From NCBI GenBank assembly GCA_964351985.1, contig CAYGPR010000007.1:1-64000 (forward strand): a stretch of 64,000 nt of DNA, written 5' to 3'. Positions 34,430 through 43,375 of this stretch are shown here, in pieces (within the stretch, counting starts at the first letter, position 1; every line of letters begins with the position of its first letter). This DNA is from Meishania sp964351985 (GTDB taxonomy: Bacteria > Bacteroidota > Bacteroidia > Flavobacteriales > Flavobacteriaceae). Under the pieces are notes generated by a model, which saw only the letters and a program-made list of their open reading frames with translations, did no database searches and was not told the DNA's origin. The translations under genes were made by a program, and so were the position numbers.

Positions 34430-36607
34430 TTATCCCTTCACACTGGCCAATTTGCCATTCTTGATATTGTTCATTTTAAGGTCTTGTAACACATTGACAG
34501 CCTCTTCGACATAAACGTCTTTAGCCAGATTCTGGTGCCATCGATTTCTTTTTTCCCTTAAAACGGAATCTTTGGTGAACAATGCTTCCTCATATTTTAA
34601 AGACCTGAAAGTCAACTTCGAATCGTAGTCTGAAAGTGTCTTGAAATATTTAGACTTTTCCTTATCCTTTTTGTCTTCGTTCTTATATACCTCATAGTTC
34701 AACGAAATCTCGGTTTCGTCTTGCTCCTTTTTTAACCATTGGGCATTTTCTTCGATCAATTTGATCTGCGTGTTCGTCGCCATACGTTTCTTACTGTTCG
34801 CAATGGTCTGTTCGTAATCGATATAACCATCCCAAGGCTCATAATTGGCGGGTTCTATTTCGTCCCATTTCAGCGGGTTCTCTTGATCTCGTTCTCCAAG
34901 GTCGATATAACTATAACGGTCCGGTACTACCACATCACTTTTTACACCTTCCAATTGGGTTGAACCACCATTGATACGATAGAATTTCTGTGTAGTCAAT
35001 TTGATAGCGCCCAAATCTCCGTGCTCATTGCTTCGCACGATATTATCCAAAGGAATCACGTTTTGTACGGTTCCCTTTCCAAAAGTTTGCTTGCTTCCAA
35101 TCACAATCGCCCTTTTATAGTCTTGCATAGCAGCAGCCAAAATTTCGGAGGCCGAGGCCGATAGTTCGTTTACAAGAATAACCAAGGGACCATCCCATTG
35201 AATTCGTTCGTCCTTATCATCATAGACATCTTTTTTCTGACCATTGGAACGAACCTGAACCACAGGGCCATCTTTGATGAACAATCCTGCCATTTCTACG
35301 ACGGTTTTCAAAGATCCCCCACCATTGTCGCGAAGGTCTAAAATCAACCCCTCGGCGCCCGCCTGCTTTAACCTTTCAATTTCCTTGGCCACATCGGTAG
35401 CACAATTTCGTTCAGAATAATCTTCAAAATCGACATAAAACTTAGGCAAATTGATAAGACCGAACTTTTGGTCTCCTTTGATAATATTCGCTGATTTGGC
35501 ATACGATTCTTCCAATTCTACAACATCCCGGGTCAGGGAAACCTTTTCTATGGAACCATCGACTTTTCGTACCGTCAGATTGACAACAGTACCTTCTGGG
35601 CCTTTGATAAACTTTATAGCATCATCTAACCGCATACCTACGATATCAATGGGTTCCTCACCTTTCTGACCCACCTTGATAATCTCATCTCCAACTTCTA
35701 AACGTTGATCTCGCCACACGGGACCGCCAGAAATAATCTCAACGATTCTGGCTCCTTCGGCCTTTTTCGATAACCGAGCTCCTATTCCTTCAAACTTGCC
35801 CGACATGTTCATATCGAACTTCTCTTTATCTTCTGGGCCAAAATAAAAAGTATGGGGGTCAAATTCGTCTACGATAGTATTGATGTACTGTTCGAACCAA
35901 TCTTTGCGTTGTAGGTCATCAACGAAATCAAAAAACTCGTCTAAGGTTTTTTCGGTATATTCTCGAGCCTCTTGCTCAGCCTCCTCGGGCGTCAAAGATT
36001 CTTCTGGAACTTCATCTTCTGGCAAGCCCGTAGCTTCAAACTCTTCAGCCGCGGTGTCAGATGCTTCAAGTTCGGTAACATTGCGCATCAATTTTGCATC
36101 ATAATTGCCAAGGGTCGCGTACTTCAATTGTTTTCTCCATCGTTCTTTCAAATCTTCTTTTGACGATGCGAACGGCACCTTATCGTAATCGATATCTATC
36201 GATTCGTTCTGGGTATAGTCGAATGGCTTTTGAAGCACTTCTTTATAGATCGCCTTGGCATCACCCATTCGCTTGACCAATCGCTCGTGTACCAGATTAA
36301 AAAAGGTGATGTCTGTGTTCTTGATCTGATCGTCTATTTGATATTTGTACTGTTCGAATTCTTTGATATCACTATCCAAGAAATAGCGCTTGGTAGGATC
36401 TATGATATCTATAAAGTCTTCGAAAACATTCACCGAAAAATCATCGTTGATGTCTTTGGGCTCATAGTGCCCTTTTTCAAGTACGTAGGTAATAAGATCC
36501 AACAACAACTTATCCTTGTCGTCATTCTCAAAAGATTTGTTGGTAAAACTGCATGATGCTACCGCAATAAGCATTACGACTAATGCATAGGCCAGATTCC
36601 TTTTCAT
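34430..36607 (-). CDS. prc: Carboxy-terminal (tail-specific) processing protease
   Basis: 725 residues with a lipoprotein-type signal (VASC). The long N-terminal helical domain (about 30-250) is followed by a PDZ domain (about 255-355, with FEGIGARLSKKAEGARIVEI) and the S41 protease domain with Ser485 in ELSASASEIL and Lys511 in TFGKGTVQN as the dyad. A DUF3340-like C-terminal region completes the Prc architecture. It trims or degrades periplasmic proteins marked by C-terminal tails. It is divergent from surE. Confidence 0.94.
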   Translation of the reverse strand: MKRNLAYALVVMLIAVASCSFTNKSFENDDKDKLLLDLITYVLEKGHYEPKDINDDFSVNVFEDFIDIIDPTKRYFLDSDIKEFEQYKYQIDDQIKNTDITFFNLVHERLVKRMGDAKAIYKEVLQKPFDYTQNESIDIDYDKVPFASSKEDLKERWRKQLKYATLGNYDAKLMRNVTELEASDTAAEEFEATGLPEDEVPEESLTPEEAEQEAREYTEKTLDEFFDFVDDLQRKDWFEQYINTIVDEFDPHTFYFGPEDKEKFDMNMSGKFEGIGARLSKKAEGARIVEIISGGPVWRDQRLEVGDEIIKVGQKGEEPIDIVGMRLDDAIKFIKGPEGTVVNLTVRKVDGSIEKVSLTRDVVELEESYAKSANIIKGDQKFGLINLPKFYVDFEDYSERNCATDVAKEIERLKQAGAEGLILDLRDNGGGSLKTVVEMAGLFIKDGPVVQVRSNGQKKDVYDDKDERIQWDGPLVILVNELSASASEILAAAMQDYKRAIVIGSKQTFGKGTVQNVIPLDNIVRSNEHGDLGAIKLTTQKFYRINGGSTQLEGVKSDVVVPDRYSYIDLGERDQENPLKWDEIEPANYEPWDGYIDYEQTIANSKKRMATNTQIKLIEENAQWLKKEQDETEISLNYEVYKNEDKKDKEKSKYFKTLSDYDSKLTFRSLKYEEALFTKDSVLREKRNRWHQNLAKDVYVEEAVNVLQDLKMNNIKNGKLASVKG

Positions 36608-36798
36608 TCCTTAATTTTTTTTTAGTAAAAATTCGCTATTCACATTCATGATTTCAAATGGAGCGCCTAATATGGTTTATTTCTCTAAGATACTGAAAAA
36701 ACTATGCCATTTATAAGGGCAAAGCATTAATTTTTTGTTAATCGCGGCACGGGCGATATCTTTTTTTAAACGTATTTTTGGGCTTTAAAGTATGCCAG

Positions 36799-37578
36799 AT
36801 GCCGAAACCCTTGATTCTTGTGACCAATGATGACGGAATTACCGCACCCGGGTTACGGGCTTTAATAAGGTATATGGCGACTTTAGGGGACGTTGTAGTT
36901 GTAGCGCCCGATAGTCCGCAATCAGGTATGGGACATGCCATTACCCTTGACAATGCCCTCTATTCAAAAAAAATGAAGGTCGACCTGAAGGATGGTGCCA
37001 AAGAAGAATATAGCTGTAGCGGAACACCTGCGGATTGTGTAAAATTGGGACTTCAGGTGCTTTTGAAAAGAAGACCTGATATTTGTGTAAGCGGAATCAA
37101 CCATGGTTCCAATTCATCGATAAACGTTATTTATTCGGGTACTATGAGTGCTGCAATAGAGGCAGGTATCGAAGGAATTCCCGCCATCGGGTTTTCGCTT
37201 TGCGATTATTCTTGGGAAGCCGATTTCCAACCTGCCGAGACGGCCATCAAAAAAATAGTCAAGGAAGCACTCGATAATGGCATACCCAAAGGAGTAGTAC
37301 TCAATGTGAATATTCCCAAGTTGGGAAAAGAAGAGCTAAAAGGAATTAAGATCTGTCGACAGGCACGTGCCAACTGGAAAGAAAAATTCGATCATAGGAC
37401 CAACCCTATGGGAAAGGACTATTATTGGTTGACCGGAGAATTCGAATTACTTGACCGAGGAGAGGATACCGATGAATGGGCGTTAGCCAACGGTTATGTA
37501 TCGGTAGTTCCGACACAATTCGATCTTACGGCCCATCATGCCATTCAAAGTTTAAACAACTGGAAGTTACATGAATAA
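36799..37578 (+). CDS. surE: 5'/3'-nucleotidase SurE
   Basis: 259 residues from ATG 36799; a TTG at 36778 in frame is less likely because SurE proteins start right before ILVTNDDG. The metal-binding pair in LVTNDDGITAPG, the PDSPQSGMGHAITL loop and the VSGINHGSN motif are intact. SurE is a cytosolic metal-dependent phosphatase acting on nucleoside monophosphates. TATTTTTG (about 36771-36778) could be its -7 element. It overlaps the next small membrane gene by 8 bp. Confidence 0.96.
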   Translation: MPKPLILVTNDDGITAPGLRALIRYMATLGDVVVVAPDSPQSGMGHAITLDNALYSKKMKVDLKDGAKEEYSCSGTPADCVKLGLQVLLKRRPDICVSGINHGSNSSINVIYSGTMSAAIEAGIEGIPAIGFSLCDYSWEADFQPAETAIKKIVKEALDNGIPKGVVLNVNIPKLGKEELKGIKICRQARANWKEKFDHRTNPMGKDYYWLTGEFELLDRGEDTDEWALANGYVSVVPTQFDLTAHHAIQSLNNWKLHE

Positions 37579-37852
37579 AAAAGAATTGGTTATCGGCTTT
37601 GCTGTGGGCGTTATCGCCAATACTATCGGAACACTTTTGTACATATTACTATTTTCAGATTTCGGAATTACTGAAACTTTCGAGGCGGCCGTTGCGCAGG
37701 GTCACGTCGGAAGCCTTTTGGCCCTAGGGGCCATTCTAAACTTGGTCGCTTTTTTTGGTTTTCTACGGATCAGGCGAGATCAACGGGCGAAAGGGGTTTT
37801 AATTGCCACTTTAATGACTGCGTTGATCATTCTGTATTATAAGGTATTTTAA
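37571..37852 (+). CDS. Small two-to-three-helix membrane protein of unknown function
   Basis: 93 residues: helix 1 (about 5-26, LVIGFAVGVIANTIGTLLYILL), helix 2 (about 46-66, GSLLALGAILNLVAFFGFL), a positively charged turn (RIRRDQRAKG) and helix 3 (about 76-92). It overlaps the end of surE by 8 bp, so translation is coupled. The charge distribution suggests the RIRRDQRAK loop is cytosolic. I do not recognise the family. Confidence 0.8.
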   Translation: MNKKELVIGFAVGVIANTIGTLLYILLFSDFGITETFEAAVAQGHVGSLLALGAILNLVAFFGFLRIRRDQRAKGVLIATLMTALIILYYKVF

Positions 37853-37975
37853 AAATCACGAGGGGGTCCGAGGCTCGATGCCGGAAATTCATTTGACTTT
37901 GAGAACATAACTTCACATCAATCACCATGCATCGGGTAGCGTACCTATTCGAACCTGAACTTTTTTGGAATCTTG

Positions 37976-37991
37976 CCTGTCTGCAGACGGG
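37976..37991. repeat. Short palindrome upstream of lpxB
   Basis: CCTGTCTGCAGACGGG is a near-perfect palindrome in the 170-bp gap before lpxB. It may be one copy of a dispersed GTCTGCAGAC repeat. A TACTTTCG element (about 38012-38019) follows close to the lpxB start. Confidence 0.4.
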
Positions 37992-38022
37992 TTTGATGCT
38001 TGAAATTTGATACTTTCGAAGT

Positions 38023-39138
38023 ATGAGATATTATATCATCGCCGGTGAAGCTTCCGGAGACCTTCACGGATCGAACCTCATTAAGGCCCTAAAAGCCAAA
38101 GATGAAGGTGCTGACATACGTTGCTGGGGTGGTGACCTGATGGAAAAGGCCGGTGGAACTTTGGCCAAACACTATAAAGAAATGGCCTTTATGGGGTTTT
38201 TCGAGGTGCTTCAAAATGTAACTACCATCTCAAAAAATATAAAATTCTGCAAGGAAGATATTCTTCAATTCGCTCCTGACATCATAATTTTTATCGATTA
38301 TTCAGGTTTTAACCTGCGCATCGCGAAATGGGCCAAAGAGCAAAACTTTAAAACCAACTACTATATCTCTCCCCAGATCTGGGCCTCTCGTGAAGGCCGT
38401 ATCAAAAATATCAAAAGGGATATCGATGCCATGTACGTCATACTTCCTTTTGAAAAAGAGTTTTATGAAAAAAAACATGACTTTCCGGTACATTTTGTGG
38501 GCCATCCTTTAATCGACGCCATAGAAAACAGACCTGAAATCGATACGGAAATCTTCCGGTCGGAAAATTGCCTTGATTCCGAGAAACCCATCATAGCACT
38601 TTTACCGGGCAGCCGGAAACAGGAAGTAGAAAAGATGTTGCACCTAATGCTTTCGATAGTTGGTGATTTTTCCGAGTATGAGTTCGTAATTGCAGGCGCA
38701 CCAAGTTTGGAGCGCGATTTCTATACTCCGTTTTTAGACAATCCGAATGTAGGTTTTGTATCCAACAAAACTTATGACTTGTTGAGCAGTGCGCATGCGG
38801 CATTGGTTACAAGTGGCACGGCCACCCTTGAAACCGCACTTTATCAAGTGCCACAAGTAGTGTGCTATCGTGCCAATTGGATATCGTACCAAATTGCGAA
38901 ACGTATCATAACACTCGATTATATCTCACTGGTGAACCTCATTATGGGCAAAGAGGTGGTGAAAGAATTACTTCAGGATGAACTGACCACAAAAAATCTA
39001 AAAAAAGAGCTTTCCAAAATTCTTGAGGGGCCAAATCGTAGAGAACAATTAGACTTATATTCAGAATTAGTCCAGAAATTGGGTGGCGCTGGAGCTAGTG
39101 AAAAAACCGCCCGCCTCATCATCGATAGTATTCAATAG
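38023..39138 (+). CDS. lpxB: Lipid-A-disaccharide synthase
   Basis: 371 residues. LpxB joins UDP-2,3-diacylglucosamine and lipid X to form the lipid A disaccharide at the inner membrane. Family landmarks are YYIIAGEASGDLHGSNLIKAL at the start, MAFMGFFEVL, FIDYSGFNLRIAKWAK, FVGHPLIDAI, LLPGSRKQEVEKMLH and LVTSGTATLETAL. The length is normal. The ATG sits 4 nt past a TACTTTCG box, so the message may have almost no leader. A C40 peptidase gene follows. Confidence 0.96.
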   Translation: MRYYIIAGEASGDLHGSNLIKALKAKDEGADIRCWGGDLMEKAGGTLAKHYKEMAFMGFFEVLQNVTTISKNIKFCKEDILQFAPDIIIFIDYSGFNLRIAKWAKEQNFKTNYYISPQIWASREGRIKNIKRDIDAMYVILPFEKEFYEKKHDFPVHFVGHPLIDAIENRPEIDTEIFRSENCLDSEKPIIALLPGSRKQEVEKMLHLMLSIVGDFSEYEFVIAGAPSLERDFYTPFLDNPNVGFVSNKTYDLLSSAHAALVTSGTATLETALYQVPQVVCYRANWISYQIAKRIITLDYISLVNLIMGKEVVKELLQDELTTKNLKKELSKILEGPNRREQLDLYSELVQKLGGAGASEKTARLIIDSIQ

Positions 39139-39216
39139 CGATACTCCCCTGAAGAAAAACAATTTTAAATATTTATGTAATTTTGAGGGCGAAGCATTCA
39201 AATTACGCTCTAGGCA

Positions 39217-39768
39217 ATGCGAAAGTTAGTATACTATATTCCCTTAATTTTTTTTCTCAGCTGTGGTACGGTAAAAAAAAGAACGACCTATAGTAAAGAA
39301 AGAAAGGTTTCTGTTGAGGCCACCAAAAAGGTGCGGTCAACCGGCAATACCTCTGAGGAGAAAAAGAAAACAAGTAGAACCTCATCCAAAGCAGACAATA
39401 TCATAAGTACCGCCCTTACCTATTCGGGTGTTCGATATAAATTTGGCGGTACTACCAAAAAGGGCATGGACTGTTCGGGCCTTTTATATGTTGCCTTCGG
39501 TGAACATGACATACAACTACCCAGGGTTTCATATCAAATGGCGGAAGAAGGCCGTCAAATCAGGGTCAACAATGTTGAAAAAGGCGATCTACTATTTTTT
39601 AGGACGAGCAAACGCAAAAAACGAATCAATCATGTCGGTATGGTCGTAGCGGTAGAAGGAGACGAAATAAAATTCATTCACGCCTCGACTTCGAGAGGTG
39701 TCATCGTGTCTTCGTTACGTGAGGGTTATTGGAACTATGCTTTTGTAAAAGCCACTAGAGTTCTGTAG
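39217..39768 (+). CDS. NlpC/P60 (C40) peptidoglycan endopeptidase lipoprotein
   Basis: 183 residues with a lipoprotein signal (MRKLVYYIPLIFFLSCG) and a Lys/Ser/Thr-rich tether (about 20-60). The C40 domain shows the catalytic Cys in GMDCSGLLYVAF, His in KRINHVGMVVAVEG and a third polar residue in IKFIHASTSRGV. Such enzymes cut stem peptides of the cell wall in the periplasm. TAATTTTG at 39178-39185 matches the -7 element and lies 31 nt before the ATG. Confidence 0.93.
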   Translation: MRKLVYYIPLIFFLSCGTVKKRTTYSKERKVSVEATKKVRSTGNTSEEKKKTSRTSSKADNIISTALTYSGVRYKFGGTTKKGMDCSGLLYVAFGEHDIQLPRVSYQMAEEGRQIRVNNVEKGDLLFFRTSKRKKRINHVGMVVAVEGDEIKFIHASTSRGVIVSSLREGYWNYAFVKATRVL

Positions 39769-39801
39769 TTTTTACCTATTTTAGGGGATAAGCCGAACCC
39801 A

Positions 39802-41829
39802 ATGCAACTTCTTAAATTTATTCCCATTAAGCTTACCTTTTGCTTAGTTGTGGGAATACTTTTGGGTCATTATTTTAAAATTGGCATATATCCTTCATTA
39901 ATTCTGACAATTCTTTCCATTGGATTATTGGCGATAACGCACTTCAATATAGATAGTAAAAAATCCATTTTATTTGGTGTACTAGCAATCATTGCAACCT
40001 TCAACATCGGTATTTTCTCTGTGTCACTATCACAATCAGAAAACTATGCTTCACATCACTCAAATCAAAATCTCAAAAAACATAGTGTCTGGCGATTAAA
40101 GGTTCAAGAAGTCATGAAGCCTACGGCATTCTCAAATCGCTACGTGGGCTTGGTTCGAACATTGAATGGTAAAAAAAGTTCTGGTAAAATACTTTTGAAC
40201 CTTCCTGTCGATACCGCAGACCGACATCTCAAGGTCGATGATGAACTTTTGATTTTTGCGCAAGCTCAGGAAATAGGTGCCCCTTTAAATCCCCATCAAT
40301 TCGACTACAAAGAATACTTGGAAAGTTTGGGGATAACACATCAACTACGATTACAAAAAGAGCATTTTGTAGTTCAGGAAAATGCTTCTAAAACCATTTT
40401 CGGAATTGCAGCTTCCCTCAGAAATAGCATAATCGATAAACTCAAAAACGCAAATTTCGGAGAGGAAGAACTAGGTATCATACAGGCCCTGCTCTTAGGA
40501 CAACGCCATGACATTTCAGAAACGACCTATAACAACTATAAAAATGCAGGAGCAGTTCATATTTTGGCCGTTTCAGGACTACATATCGGAATATTGCTGT
40601 TGCTCTTGCAGTTTTTACTTCAACCGCTGGAATCTGTTCCCAAGGGAAAAACCATAAAACTCATCGTAATCGTCGTTCTTTTGTGGGGCTTTGCACTATT
40701 GGCCGGCTTGTCAGCCTCGATAATTAGGGCGGTAACCATGTTTTCTTTCGTGGCATATGCGCTCTATTTAAATCGACCGAGCAATACATTCAATATTCTA
40801 GCCTTGTCGATGTTCTTTATTCTTTTGCTATTCGATCCGAAGTTGTTGTTTCAAGTGGGGTTTCAAATGAGCTACGCGGCGGTGTTCGCCATCGTCTGGA
40901 TCTATCCCCTTTTACAACAGTTTTGGTTTCCAAAGAATAAAATCGCTCGATATTTTTGGCAACTGTTATCGGTCAGCATTGCGGCCCAGTTGGGTGTGCT
41001 GCCTATCAGTCTTTTTTACTTTCATCAATTTCCGGGGCTTTTCTTTGTTTCGAACCTATTGATCATTCCGGTTTTAGGATTGATTTTGGGAATGGGTATT
41101 TTGGTCATTCTGCTCGCCCTTGCCAATTTGCTGCCAAAGTTTCTTGCCAGAGGATATAATTTTGTTATCGAATTGATGAACGATGTTATAGGCTGGGTCG
41201 CGCACCAGGAGGCTTTTGTTTTTCAGAATGTTCCCTTTGACAGGGTTCAATTATTTTTGGCCTACTTGATTCTATTCAGTCTCATCTTGGTCTTTACAAA
41301 ACCTACCTTTAAAAGAACAGCGTCTTTGTTGTTAGGAATCCTTCTTTTTCAATCGTGGATGTTATACTCGACATTCCGAACCCAGGCAGAAGAGCATCTA
41401 ATTGTGACCCATCAAAACCGGAATTCGATTTTGTTGCATCAATCGGGGAATAATCTTATTGTCTATAGCAATGCAAAACAGCGTACCGAACGATTGGCTA
41501 CCGATTATAAAATAGCCGAAAGGGTCGCTTCCATCGAAAATCACGATTTAAAGAATAGTTATAGTATTGGAAACGAAAAACTTCTTGTTATCGATAGTTT
41601 GGGAGTATATCTAAAAGGCAGACCAAATCAGGAATACGTGTTACTGACCGAATCCCCAAAAATTAATCTGGAACGACTTATCGATTCCATAAAACCCAAA
41701 AAGATTATTGCAGATGGCAGCAATTACAAAAGCTATATTCAAAGATGGCAGAAAACCTGTACCAAAAGAAGACTCCCTTTTCACTATACAGGTGAAAAGG
41801 GAGCGTATTATTTTGAATTCAATAATTAA
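39802..41829 (+). CDS. comEC: ComEC/Rec2-type DNA-uptake membrane protein
   Basis: 675 residues: an N-terminal membrane pair and DUF4131-like region (about 10-200), then the Competence domain (about 225-500) with AVHILAVSGLHIGILLLLLQF, GLSASIIRAVTMFS and FQVGFQMSYAAVFAI. The C-terminal part (about 515-675) lies where other ComEC proteins carry a metallo-beta-lactamase fold, but no HxHxDH motif is seen, as in many Bacteroidota. Known relatives translocate single-stranded DNA during transformation. The 3' end overlaps the convergent transporter gene by 4 bp. Confidence 0.93.
   Translation: MQLLKFIPIKLTFCLVVGILLGHYFKIGIYPSLILTILSIGLLAITHFNIDSKKSILFGVLAIIATFNIGIFSVSLSQSENYASHHSNQNLKKHSVWRLKVQEVMKPTAFSNRYVGLVRTLNGKKSSGKILLNLPVDTADRHLKVDDELLIFAQAQEIGAPLNPHQFDYKEYLESLGITHQLRLQKEHFVVQENASKTIFGIAASLRNSIIDKLKNANFGEEELGIIQALLLGQRHDISETTYNNYKNAGAVHILAVSGLHIGILLLLLQFLLQPLESVPKGKTIKLIVIVVLLWGFALLAGLSASIIRAVTMFSFVAYALYLNRPSNTFNILALSMFFILLLFDPKLLFQVGFQMSYAAVFAIVWIYPLLQQFWFPKNKIARYFWQLLSVSIAAQLGVLPISLFYFHQFPGLFFVSNLLIIPVLGLILGMGILVILLALANLLPKFLARGYNFVIELMNDVIGWVAHQEAFVFQNVPFDRVQLFLAYLILFSLILVFTKPTFKRTASLLLGILLFQSWMLYSTFRTQAEEHLIVTHQNRNSILLHQSGNNLIVYSNAKQRTERLATDYKIAERVASIENHDLKNSYSIGNEKLLVIDSLGVYLKGRPNQEYVLLTESPKINLERLIDSIKPKKIIADGSNYKSYIQRWQKTCTKRRLPFHYTGEKGAYYFEFNN
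41773..41803 (-). terminator. Terminator of the peptide-transporter operon located inside comEC
   Basis: CTCCCTTTTCAC (41773-41784) and GTGAAAAGGGAG (41792-41803) are perfect complements with a 7-nt loop. Read on the minus strand, past the stop of the transporter at 41826, the hairpin is followed by TCTTCTTTTGG. The same bases encode the last residues of ComEC. Confidence 0.7.
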
Positions 41830-43358
41830 TGCACGTTACCCATCAATTTCTTAATCAGAGGAGAGGCCAAAAGCACCAATATACCCGCACCGATAGAGTA
41901 TTTGGCAATCAACATGAATCCATCGGTATACACCGCTAGGGTTTCAAAACCCCCAATATTCTTATCCGTGCTTTCTATGGCCAATTGTTTCCCGATAAAC
42001 CCGACAACTTGAAAGGCAAAAGCAGATGACAAAAACCAAACCCCCATCATAAAGGCGACGATCCGTTTGGGCGAAAGATCGGTAATTTTTGAAAGACCGA
42101 CAGGTGACATAAAGAGTTCGCCCACAGAAAGCAAGAAATACATCAACAAAAGATATGCGAATGGCACCAAGCCATTTTCATTGGCACTCGCACCACTGAT
42201 AGATAGCACGTAAAAACTAATGCCTGCGAACAACAATCCCAAACCGAATTTATAGGGTGTTCTTGGATTTTTTCCCTTCTTGCTCAGGTATGTCCACATC
42301 ATTGATATAGGAATGGCCAAAATAATAATGAACATGGAGTTTAGTGAATTGGTCTGTGCCGCAGACATTAAAGTCAATTCAACGTTTCGGGCCGCGAAAA
42401 GCGTAATAACGCTTCCCGAAAGCTCATGAAAGCCCCAAAAAATAGTCATGAAAAATGTAATCAAGACAGCAACGATGAGTTTTTTACGTTCGTCGACCGT
42501 CGCCTTGAACATAATACTACCCAAATAAATAAGTATAGAAATACCAATCAATTTGAAAATTATGTTGACTATGTTTTGGTCTTCAAAAAAACTTCCTTCA
42601 TCGCCCAATGCCTTGTAAGATGAAAGTAAAAATGCAATTAGCGGAGCGGATAGAACTGCCAACAACGGTACTAGCGTACCTTGTCGTATGCCCAATACTT
42701 TTTTATCCATGACTTGTTCATTAGGAGGCAACCCTCTATCCCCAAAGACATTTTTTCGAATACCGCTCCAAAAGAACAAAAGACCTGTTAGCATGCCGAT
42801 ACCTGCAAGTCCAAAACCGTAATGCCATCCGTATTCATAAGCCAGCCAACCACATAATAAAGGGGCCACCCAGCCCCCGATATTGATTCCCATATAGAAA
42901 ATAGTAAAACCCGAATCTTTTTTAGGGTCGCCATATGGATAAAGGGTCCCTACGAAAGTGGAAATATTTGGCTTAAAGAACCCGTTCCCGACAATGATAA
43001 AGGCGAGTGCCAAAAAGAAAGCTATATTGTTTTCTATGGCCAATACAAAATGGCCTATCGCCATTAAGATTCCACCCAAGAAAATGGAATTACGCATTCC
43101 CAAAATCTTATCGGAAATCTGGCCCCCGATCACCGTCGAAGCATACACTAAAGAGCCATACGAAGCATAAACAGCTGCTGTAGCGTAGTCACGTTCCGCG
43201 AGAGCCTCAAAGATTACTTGAACCATGTAAAGCGTTAACAACGCCCGCATGCCATAGAAGCTAAAACGCTCCCAGAGTTCGGCAAAAAACAAATAGAAAA
43301 GTCCCTTGGGGTGACCGAACATTTGTTGTTGATCGGTAAATTCGTTTTTAGCTTCCAT
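41826..43358 (-). CDS. POT/PTR2-family peptide:proton symporter
   Basis: 510 residues with about 12-14 membrane helices. The POT signatures are clear: ELWERFSFYGMRALLTLYM near the N-terminus and FTIFYMGINIGGWVAPLLCG in the middle. The late region ELFMSPVGLSKITDLSPKR is also typical. It imports di- and tripeptides with protons. It starts 17 bp after the end of the DPP-IV-type peptidase gene on the same strand, so extracytoplasmic peptide release and uptake appear coupled. Confidence 0.95.
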   Translation of the reverse strand: MEAKNEFTDQQQMFGHPKGLFYLFFAELWERFSFYGMRALLTLYMVQVIFEALAERDYATAAVYASYGSLVYASTVIGGQISDKILGMRNSIFLGGILMAIGHFVLAIENNIAFFLALAFIIVGNGFFKPNISTFVGTLYPYGDPKKDSGFTIFYMGINIGGWVAPLLCGWLAYEYGWHYGFGLAGIGMLTGLLFFWSGIRKNVFGDRGLPPNEQVMDKKVLGIRQGTLVPLLAVLSAPLIAFLLSSYKALGDEGSFFEDQNIVNIIFKLIGISILIYLGSIMFKATVDERKKLIVAVLITFFMTIFWGFHELSGSVITLFAARNVELTLMSAAQTNSLNSMFIIILAIPISMMWTYLSKKGKNPRTPYKFGLGLLFAGISFYVLSISGASANENGLVPFAYLLLMYFLLSVGELFMSPVGLSKITDLSPKRIVAFMMGVWFLSSAFAFQVVGFIGKQLAIESTDKNIGGFETLAVYTDGFMLIAKYSIGAGILVLLASPLIKKLMGNVH

Positions 43359-43375
43359 AAATTATTAGATTGGTT

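Noticed and set aside
36778..36798. TTG start for surE
   Set aside because: SurE proteins start just before the ILVTNDDG strand, which the ATG at 36799 provides.
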